From Trifolium pratense (lineage: Eukaryota; Streptophyta; Magnoliopsida; Fabales; Fabaceae): a stretch of DNA of 64,000 nucleotides. Numbering within the stretch: the first letter of the stretch is position 1; each line of letters opens with the position of its first letter. The position numbers and the translations under genes were made by a program. Below are positions 10,703 to 19,463 of this stretch, one piece after another. Location: the NCBI RefSeq assembly GCF_020283565.1, contig NC_060059.1:45156572-45220571 (forward strand). The letters run 5' to 3'. Below the pieces are notes generated by a model. The model searched no databases, had not been told where the DNA came from, and saw only the letters and a list, made by a program, of their open reading frames with translations.

Positions 10703-11216
10703 TCATCCTATAATGGTGCTATGATGTTTATGAATACTTTATTTGCATTTTAATATGTTTTTTAATATTTGGAACACTTGTTTGAATATTTACGAATATT
10801 TTGGAGGTTGTACGATGTACTTTGTTTGAATATTTTCTTCCGTGTTTTATTGAATCAAAGTTTTTTAATGTCTATGTCGTGAATTTCTTGGTGTGGTAGT
10901 GAGTTTCGTGTATGTGATATTTTTTTTCGTTGAAAAGTATGTGTTATTTGTTTTGATGTAATAATAAAGAGATATTAGTTTTTACAATATGAGTGTTATA
11001 AGATTTTAAGGGTAAAAAAGTAAATTGCTTTTAAAATACCTCCCCTCCCCTTGTGAACCAAACATATATTTAATTAAAATACCTCACCTCCCCTCCTCTC
11101 CTCTCTTTTGAACCAAACATATATGTAATTAAAAAATTTCCCTCCCCTCCCCTCCCCTCCCCTCTATAAAAATACCTCACCTCCCCTCCTCCTATTTTGA
11201 ACCAAACAGACCCTTA

Positions 11217-11346
11217 GTCTTGTTAAATGGTTTCAGTTTTGTTAACCCGTTAATATTGAATAATGTTATACACTGAAACCATTAATCTTGATAAATGGTT
11301 TCAACATGTTATACACTGAAACCATTAGTCTTGTTAAATTGTTTCA
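11217..11346 (+). repeat. palindromic repeat array, intron 4, right of Harbinger
   Basis: It continues the array of 7998-8163 with the same spacers (TTTTGTTAACCCGTTAATAT, GTTATACAC). Removing the Harbinger element and one TTA restores an uninterrupted array. Confidence 0.9.
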
Positions 11347-12360
11347 CTTTTGATGCATATATATTATATAAAATAGAGCCTTGTCAATGAAGATAATACT
11401 CTAACATCTTATACCATACCTTTAACACTGGTTTCAGGATGGAAACAACTGATTCAGTTAAGACCGATGCAGTGACGGAGGAGAAAAATGATGTGAAACC
11501 AGAAGTTGAGAAGAAGGATCACAAAACTGATGCGAAGAAGGATGATAAGAAGGATGATAAAACTGATGAGAAGAAGCATGAGAAGAAAGATGAGAAAAAT
11601 GATGAGATAAAGGATGTGGGACGTGGAGCTGATGACAAAAATGATGGAAATTCAACTAGCGAAGAAGAAGAGTTTGATGCCAATAAGATGGATGACGCAG
11701 TGAGAACATCATGCAATGTGGGACTTTCACCCACACAACAAACAATCTTGCAGTTTCCACAATATTTTGATGCCGGTGAAGGTTCAAATGAAAGGTAAGA
11801 AATGAATATATATCTATTTGAATTTCATTACTTTCTACTTGCTTATAATGTTCTGCTGCTGCTGTTAATCTAACATTAGCATTAAACCATCATTGAAACC
11901 AAAGTTCATATGTCTGCCTATGTCTCCACTGCAGACACTTTGCTATTGTCTTGTTTCTGCAGCCTCCTGTATTTTTACACATGCATGTTAAAATTAAAAT
12001 GTTCGATTTCAATGACTTAAGAATAATCATGCTGATTTTCTCAACAAAGTTATTTTTGTCCAATAAGAGTGACTTCAAATAATACTGTGATAAATTTGTA
12101 TAATAGATATTGTAGTAGTAATTGTGTGACCAGTGATCACAATACTTAAGACGTGTCATGAATTGATCGGTAAAATTAATGGTTGTGTGACCAGTGATCC
12201 ATAAATCATTTTGGTTTTTTATTTGCGAGTAAAACTATGATAATTGACTGATGGTTTTTATATATATGATGTGTCTTAAGGAAAGATAATAGCGTAACAT
12301 CTTAAACCATAACTTTAAAAGTTTTTGTCAATGGTTTTGATATGTGATGTCTTAAACCAA

Positions 12361-12520
12361 AATGATTTTTAATGGTTTCAGAGAGTTGTACACTGGAACC
12401 ATTTTGCTGGTAGAATGGTTTCAGAGAGTTGTACACTGAAACCATTTTGCTAGTAGAATGGTTTCAGATAATTGATGCTTAATTGTTGTTTCCTAAACCA
12501 TTTTGCTTAATTGGTTTCAG
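12361..12520 (+). repeat. palindromic repeat array, intron 5, ending at the splice acceptor
   Basis: Arms alternate with spacers TTGCTGGTAG and AGAGAGTTGTACAC. The last copy, TTGGTTTCAG (12511-12520), is the acceptor of exon 6. The spacers are closer to those in the 1633-3347 element than to those of introns 2 and 4. Confidence 0.85.
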
Positions 12521-13058
12521 GTTCAATAAACATGATTCATTGAAGACAGATTCAGAGAAGACAGAATAAAATGATCCAACAAATGTTCTACTGTAAGAAT
12601 CAACCAATGTGGCAATTCTACTTTAGAATTGATTAATTAAATTTTGCACAATAACAATATTAATTAAATACTGCAAAATAACAATTATGTAATTTTTTTG
12701 ACAGTGTAACTCCGATAAGGACGGTCTTAGCAGATGTAGAATTTGACTGTTCTAGTGTGGAAAAATGCAAGACAAAGAAAGGAAAGAAGCATGGTATGCT
12801 TTATTCCGATCACACACAACCTGAACGTCGCAGACCTGTCAAGAAATCGAAGTATCTTCAAAACCCATATGATAAAGCTGTCAACGACTCAAGTGCAACT
12901 AAGTTGCAGAAGTATATAGCATCATATGCATGGAGCCCTTCACATGATCAGTAAGTGGATTAGTGAGCTTTACAATAGTGCACATCATACTAGTACAATA
13001 GTACTACTAATATTGTTTTAGTTTAAAAAACTGCAACTGCAGAAGCTTATACAGGGTA

Positions 13059-13130
13059 AAACCATTTAGCTGGTAGAATGGTTTCACAGAGTTGTACTCT
13101 GAAACCATTTTGATGGTAGAATGGTTTCAG
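13059..13130 (+). repeat. palindromic repeat array, intron 7
   Basis: Four alternating arms with the TTAGCTGGTAG and ACAGAGTTGTACTC type of spacer, as in intron 5. Confidence 0.85.
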
Positions 13131-13354
13131 ATATTTTATGCTAAAAATAACTCTTTAATAAGTACTTCACAAATATTTAAACCTATACTTGGTGTAGTTT
13201 TATGATTTAGCCTCGTATACTTGGTGTTGATCTGTGTATGCTGTAGCATATCTGGTAGCATAAAATTTTTCCTTATTCAAAGAAAAAAAGTATAGTCTGT
13301 ATTAAGTACTTCGTGTACTTCTGCTGCTTTTGTAACAAGGCTTAATATGTTATA

Positions 13355-13697
13355 GGCTTAACTATACATTTGGTCCCTTACGTTTATTTTAGGTTTCAAT
13401 TTGGTCCCTTACGTTTTAAAAATATCAATTTGGTCCCTTACGTTTATTTTAGGTTTCAAATTAGTCCTTTCCGTCAATTTTGTCATATGTGGCAGTCAAT
13501 TTGCATATGTGGACTGACACGTGGCACTTGGACACGCTGACACGTGTACTGTTCAAATGGTGTTAGTGACAAAACTAACGGAAATGACTAGCTTGAAACC
13601 TAAAATAAACGTAAGGGACCAAATTGATACTTTTTAAACGTAAGGGACCAAATTGAAACTTAAAATAAACGTAAGGGACCAAATGTGTAGTTAAACC
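13355..13697. mobile_element. 343-bp Mutator-type MITE
   Basis: The ends are GGCTTAACTATACATTTGG and its inverse, forming TIRs of about 100 bp built from repeated TTTGGTCCCTTACGTTT and AAACGTAAGGGACCAAA words. A perfect 9-bp TSD, TATGTTATA, flanks it (13346-13354 and 13698-13706), which fits Mutator-type transposition. It has no coding capacity. It sits at the 3' end of intron 7, immediately before the exon-8 acceptor. Confidence 0.92.
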
Positions 13698-14175
13698 TAT
13701 GTTATATAGGGAGGATGTTTTGTACAGCTCGTTTAAGAAGGCTCGTTGTTTTCTACTACAAAGGAGTCACTTGTGCACACTTCAACAAGACCAATGGGTG
13801 TCATCCTTTGTGATAAATAGCTGGGTCAATTGCTTGAACTGGAACCAACCAAATGACAAGAGGACAAGACTGATTACACCACTGCTTAATTATGTATGCA
13901 TTATATTCCATGCATATTAAGAATTTACATACTCTTTAAGTCTTTTTGGAACTGATTTTTATAATTTTATATAAACAGACTGTCTTGGAAGGACCTGATG
14001 TGGATAATAAAAGCAAATCAGTTGCATGTGATAATTTTGTCAAGAGACTGTCACTGTTCAAGTACATTGAAATCTTGGATATTGACCCACCCTAAGTTCA
14101 AATCATTTTGAAAATTTCTATTGATTGATTGTTTGTTTGAATTATATGTTGATAATGATTTTACTGATGAAACAG

Positions 14176-14717
14176 ATCATGACACCAGTACTAGTTGGGG
14201 ATCCAGGTTATCATTATGTGTGCTTTGTTGTGAATATTAAGAACCAGAAATTTGAATTCCTAAACAGCTTGGTCGGAGTTGGAGAGCGGTTGCACACGGA
14301 GAATCAAGCACCCACTGTGTACAAGAGAATGTTTGATATATGGTTGAATGAGGTGCGAGCATTTGTGGAAGGATTGTATAGACATAGAAAAATCGAAATG
14401 CCTTTCAAGTTTAGCAAATTTAAGTGGGAAATACCAATAGTGCCTTCTCAGCCTGATAAAGACAGTTGTGGAGTCTCTTTTGCATGAAGTTTCTAAATGA
14501 ATGGGATGGTCACAATGACTCACTGGTATCTTTCAAAGGTTGGTCCAAAAAGGCAAAGAAAGGGAAGAATGGCAAGTTTGAAAAGATTATGGATTTCAGA
14601 ATTCAAATCTGTTCAACAATATTAACTGACCCCAGCAATGCCAACAAAGATAATGTGGAGAAGGAAGCAAATTCATACTATGAAGAAATGCTTCAAAAGC
14701 TAGAACGTCCAGCATGA
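14176..14717 (+). pseudogene. exon 10: C48 (Ulp1-like) catalytic domain, frameshifted
   Basis: The catalytic His is visible in GYHYVCFVVNIK (His codon 14212-14214). In the KFEFLNSL motif the usual acid (LDSL) is Asn. The Gln and nucleophile region reads PSQPDKDSCGV, with the Cys codon at 14467-14469 and SCG where DCG is usual. A 1-nt shift follows, since the frame stops at 14485-14487 while the next frame continues with CMKFLNEWDG to the stop at 14717. The exon length of 542 nt is one short of a multiple of three, which agrees with a single-base loss. Even without the frameshift, the D-to-N change would be expected to weaken a classical His-Asp-Cys triad. Confidence 0.8.
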
Positions 14718-14834
14718 TAAGTTGCCTCCCCATTGCTGGAATAATGTTTATGTGAGTTAATTTTAATGTTTTTTTTTATTGACTTCCTTTAAAGATGTTG
14801 ATGAGTTTCTGGATTTGTATGAAATTTATGATGG

Positions 14835-14910
14835 TGGAAACCATTATTATTGTTAAATGGTTTCAAGTTGTTATACACTGAAATCATTATTATTGTTAAA
14901 TGGTTTCAAG
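14835..14910 (+). repeat. palindromic repeat pair, 3' flank of the Ulp1-like gene
   Basis: Arms (one mutated, GAAATCATT) with spacer TATTATTGTTA, about 120 bp after the stop codon. This shows the repeat is not confined to introns in the strict sense; it also occupies the 3' noncoding region. Confidence 0.8.
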
Positions 14911-15361
14911 CTTAATATTGCAACTAGACTTTTTTCCTCAAATCCAAATGAATTGGACAAGGCAGCTTTGATTTTCAGTCTCTCTTTTGTTGGGCCTACA
15001 AGCACTTTAGTGTCCTGATTTTATGTAATTTAAACAATCAAATTAGATGTAACAGCGGTGCTATATGCACCGAATTTTCCTTACCGAATTTGTACCGAAA
15101 GGCATGGAATTGATAACGTGGATGGATATTGTAGTTACAAGATATACATTTTTGACAAAAGGTTCAGGAACTTCCATTAGTTGAAACCTACTTAAGGATG
15201 GTCTCCCAACATGAGAAAGATAAGCATGGTCTTCGAATCAACCCATTTGAAGGACGTGCATTTGAATCCAACACATCAAAAAACTCTTGATTTTGGTTTT
15301 CATACTTATGATTTTCAATATTATAACCTTGATTTTGAATATTATTAACCCATGATGGATT

Positions 15362-15486
15362 TGTACACTGAAACCATTACTCTTGTTAAATGGTTTCAGT
15401 AAGTTATACACTGAAACCATTATGCTTGATAAATGGTTTCAGTACGTTATACACTGAAACCATTAATCTTGTTAAATGGTTTCAGT
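15362..15486 (+). repeat. palindromic repeat array between the convergent genes
   Basis: Three TGAAACCATT/AATGGTTTCA pairs with spacers TACTCTTGTTA, TATGCTTGATA and TAATCTTGTTA, joined by GTTATACAC links. Confidence 0.9.
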
Positions 15487-16474
15487 TACATATACACTTT
15501 TGATAAAAGGTTCATGAACTTCCATTAGTTGAAACTTTCATTAGTCTTCCATCAGTCTTGTTAAAAGTGCAAGAGGAAAGTAACAAATGACTAAATATAA
15601 TCATAATAATGGACCAAATATAAAAATGTTATTATATTATCAATTTACCAATCAAAGATAATGAATTATCAAAAAATACACAACCATGTCTCACATCCTT
15701 TACAAGTTTGATTTTAAAGCTCAAATAGACATACAAATGCAAGCTTAATCTTGACATTTGTAGAGTGAAAACAATCTTTGCTCCACAAAAGGGAATGAGA
15801 CGATGGCATCAACCTCTGCTTGCAACCCTGAAATTCTTAGAACCTGGAGATTTCAGTAAAGAATAACATGAGATAAACCAAATATAAAAGCATCAAATTC
15901 AGTGGTAAAGCTGCACTCAGTGCAATAAAGCGCGTAAAAAAATGGTCAAAAGGAAACTATAACACTTCTAACATAATAAATCACAATGTAGCACAACCAA
16001 ACATCAAAATGTGTATTAAATCTGAATATTAAAACAAATTATCGAAACAACTGACACATTGTTATGTCCTACTTCTTTCCATTGGGCAGCCATCAAATTG
16101 GAATGAAAAATATGTACTAAATCAGATCAAGCATATTTCTATGACCAAATTCTGCATTAATAGAACATACATTGTTCACTACTAACTCATAAGCTTATCA
16201 AATGAAACCATATACAAACCAGGAAACCAAAAAACCATATAATGTATTCCCTTTATCTATTCCAAAAACTACAATCATTTCACATACAGCTACTAGGAAG
16301 ATTACAATTCATTAAACTAAAATATCAAATACATTCATATAATAATGCTATTCAAAGTGCTGCATTCCATTTATTAAACTTTAGATATTACAAGCAAAAA
16401 CAAACATAACCCAATTGTATCAAGAAATGAATAAAAGAATGCAAATTGAAGCCGAACCTTGGAAGTCAGGAACA

Positions 16475-17206
16475 TTACTGCTGCTCTTGCATTTCTCCTG
16501 CTGCACTTTTTTTCTTTAAAGCTTCCTCATCTTCTCTCTTTTGTTTCTTCCGTTCCATAATGAATTTTTGTCTTTCTCTAGCTTTTTCATAATCACTTTT
16601 AAGTCGTTTCTTTGACTTAATTGGATTTGGTCTTTCTTTGAACTTTGGTGCAGTGGACTTCCCGGAAGATGGTTCACCAACAACAACAATTGCTTTTGAA
16701 GACTTAGATGGCGTCACTGACGACGGGTTTGTACCGATACCTTTAGAAAAAAGTAACTCCTCTGCCTTTTTCCCAGCTTCAAGAACACCATCAAGAAAAA
16801 TTTGAGAAGCCTCCTCATCTTCACAAACACGCGTAGAAAGCTGAACTGTAACAGCACAAATTTGTTGATATCGTTGTGCTTGGGTGGTGTCTTCAGTGCC
16901 AACAGTGATGGAAGATTTCAGCTTATCGACAGACGGACGCACATCTCTAGTCCAACGCTTCAAAATATATTGTGCAGGTATTGTCTTCAAACAATGATAT
17001 TGCACAGAACCACCCAAGAACTCCAAGATTTTGAAAACATGTCGACATAAGAATCCCCTGTTCTCAAACATACGACATGTGCAACTAAAACTTTTGCTCC
17101 TAATGTCAACTGTGACAACCCTCTCATCAAGTCGATCAAGATCTTCAAAACTCGGGATAATTTCTTGAAATTCATCAGAATTTGAAGCCCCACCATTATC
17201 ATTATG
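16475..17206 (-). pseudogene. transposase exon 2, SWIM zinc finger and C-terminus
   Basis: The frame from the insertion site runs through SFEDLDRLDERVVTVDIRSK to the SWIM finger SCTCRMFENRGFLCRHVFKI (C-x-C ... C-x-H). KTIPAQYILKRWTRDVRP, another strongly conserved FAR1/FRS segment, follows. The last about 90 residues are Lys/Glu-rich and may hold nuclear targeting signals. The first ATG of the uninterrupted frame (17071) is internal and is not a start. Confidence 0.85.
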
Positions 17207-17211
17207 AGCAT

Positions 17212-17371
17212 TGTAACACCCTAACCCATACTACCCTTAAAAACGTAATATTAAAAACTTTTTAACAAGTGTAAAGGCGGAGTGCCACGCGGTAATTAAA
17301 ACACAAGCATACACACAGAGCGTCATGAAGTTTAACATGAAAAGCAACAGCAGATTCAATAAAACCAAGCA

Positions 17372-17435
<64 letters not shown>

Positions 17436-19463
17436 AGCCATATTCATCCCTAAGGATGTCACTTATACAAGAACTAGCATATCAAAAAGGTAACACCGAT
17501 ATACGATGAAAGCCAAGCGTAATCCCCGACTCGATGTTACATTACCAGAGCAGATACTATTTACAAACTCTAACCAAAAGCTAGCACTAAAAGGAGAAAT
17601 CTATGCTAAGTCTCCTCACCAAAAGATACTTCAACACCAAGCTAAAACAGCAGTCTAATCGTCGGCACAGTCCTCAGCCTGAATATCTGAACCCCCAAAG
17701 GTCCAGCAAATAACACAAAGCAGAGAGTTAGAAAACATAATCGCATAACATACGAGCATAAGAAAGGCCTTACACTTTCGAACTATCATACAAATTCTAA
17801 CTCACGCCATACAATTACAGTATTAAATACATAGGAATTTACCTAGTATGCTACTTACAGCAAACACGTCAGAACCAGTCAAGTAAGGTAACAATTACCA
17901 AGTAAATGTGCATATACCTTAATGCAATCTAATGCCAATTAATTCACTGTCATGCCATCCCTAGACATGACTAAATGCATGTGGTACCAAGGCGTCTCAC
18001 CAACGGTGGACCAAGAACAGTTTTATATCTTGCTGGATATGTCGGAACTTACCGAACCATCTTATCTCCCTTGGATAAGCCAACACAGTTTTATATCCTG
18101 TTGGATAGCAGCTCTGGACTCATGGATTCATCTAATCCGATCCTCGGCTTCATTATGGACACATAATCCATTTTCGTTATTGGAACCCAAGTTTTCAATG
18201 TTCACATACAATCATGAATGCATGTATGTATGCACATATCAACCATATGATATTCTTTAGCTCGAAGCTACTCGTTTATGAATGCGGGAGCACAATCCTA
18301 ACACATTCACTTAACATTACAAATTAATGCCAAAACATCACATTACTCACTTTAAACTGCAACTTATTGCATACACGTACAAATCATATAACGATTAACA
18401 ATAAGCATTAACAGCATCAACATGTATCAACAATCATGTAAGGATACCCTTAAACCATGTTACAAGTGCCTAATTACACTTACAACCTTTAACAAAAAGT
18501 TGCAGGTTCAGTACTGTTCGCTAAGCGAAGCAGTAACGAACAGGTAGCGAACTATTCGCTAAGCGAAGCTCAGTTCGCTGCAGCGAACTACGTCAGAGGA
18601 TTACAGGTGCATGGCGAACAGGTAGCGAGCTTGTGGCGAGCAGGTTCGCGTAGCGAATCTCCTGGTCGCTTAGCGAACTACACCAGAAAAATATCTGTTC
18701 TTGAGTTTTTCTAAGGCGGTTTAACATTGAATCAACTCAAAAATTCAACCAACCAAGTTATAAATTCTTATAACAGCAATTTCAAGCATATATGGTATCA
18801 AGGAACATTAATCATCCCTTACAAACCTCCAAATACCTCACAAAATCATGATCATGCCCTTTTCTTGGATTTTAAGCAACTTTCATAAACTTTTCAAACA
18901 TGATTCAAACACATACATATTTTTCATGGAATCAAGCTAGTGATAAACACATACAAAGTGATGATGAAGAACATCACACTCACATACAAAAGCTTACTCA
19001 AAAGTCTAAAAAGAAATTGAGTGGGAGAGTTCGGGAATGGAGACATAGACAATCTCCCCTCTCCTTGCCACTCAAGAATCATGAATTCTAATCTCTTACC
19101 TTAGCAAAGATGATGATCCAAGCCTTTTCTCTTCTCTCTTGCTCGTGATCTCTCTCCCTCTTCCTAGGGTTTTTGCTTTGCTCTTGCTTACTAACTCTTC
19201 TAACTTCTCAAAGAAAATAAATTGTGATACTATTCATTGGTTTGACTTGCTACTTATACTACTCTCTATTGTTCTTGAACCAAGCCCAATGGCTTAGGCC
19301 CATTGCCTTTCCACGCCCCAATCTTGGCCCAAAACTAAAGTTTCGCGCTTACTAACTTATGTTCGCGCTATCTAATTATTCGTCGATCACTAAAATAATT
19401 AAAAGCCAATTAATAAATCAAATAACATTTAAGAAATATAAATACGAAAAATGGGTTGTTACA
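17212..19463 (-). repeat. 3' LTR of the Tekay element
   Basis: 2252 bp, homologous to 23947-25664 plus 33773-34314. It contains a (TA)n tract (about 17371-17431), a hairpin array (17998-18180) and an AGCGAAC/GTTCGCT palindrome cluster (18519-18680). Open frames inside (for example 17952-18260) are repeated in the other LTR and have no protein-like features. Confidence 0.93.

Larger units (their letters stand above)
8164..11213 (+). mobile_element. PIF/Harbinger DNA transposon, internally deleted
   Basis: TIRs GGGTCTGTTTGGTTC and GAACCAAACAGACCC bound the element, and the 3-bp TSD TTA (8161-8163 and 11214-11216) is diagnostic of PIF/Harbinger. Two + strand genes are present: a truncated DDE transposase, then a Myb/SANT-like protein. 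Subterminal G-rich (left) and C-rich (right) tracts surround partial extra copies of the terminus, TGTTTGGTTC near 8233 and GAACCAAACA near 11056 and 11110. The transposase lacks its N-terminal part, so the element would need a helper to move. Confidence 0.93.
5000..14717 (+). pseudogene. Ulp1/C48 peptidase-like MULE passenger gene, ten exons, disabled
   Basis: My exon model is 5000-5017, 5763-6626, 6896-7123, 7548-7924, 11438-11794, 12521-12592, 12705-12950, 13710-13893, 13979-14095 and 14176-14717. Every junction has GT/AG and the phases agree throughout, giving about 1,000 codons. The order is a short start (MMKRKQ), a charged region, a conserved N-terminal domain typical of plant transposon Ulp1-like proteins, acidic/lysine-rich linkers, and a C-terminal C48 cysteine-protease domain. 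Family members are related to SUMO proteases, but the activity of transposon copies is unproven. Lesions: TAA at 12567-12569, TAA at 14093-14095, and a 1-nt deletion-type frameshift between about 14473 and 14484. Introns 4 and 7 hold a Harbinger element and a MITE. An alternative is that some stops are avoided by unseen splicing; I think this unlikely because the phases already fit. Confidence 0.8.
14718..16474. other. spacer between the convergent 3' ends of the two MULE genes
   Basis: Noncoding. It contains two palindromic-repeat clusters (14835-14910 and 15362-15486), a short palindrome GGTGCTATATGCACC near 15056, and AT-rich DNA that should hold the 3' untranslated regions of both genes. 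No further gene is supported. Confidence 0.65.

Noticed and set aside
2545..15486. Regular short repeats resembling a CRISPR array
   Set aside because: Arms alternate in orientation, spacers are repeated rather than unique, and the context is a eukaryotic transposon with introns.
17237..17462. Tyr-Ile repeat frames
   Set aside because: Translations of the (TA)n microsatellite in the LTR.
17952..18260. 102-codon frame repeated at 24694-25002
   Set aside because: Present in both LTRs of the same element and overlapping the hairpin array; LTR sequence, not a gene.
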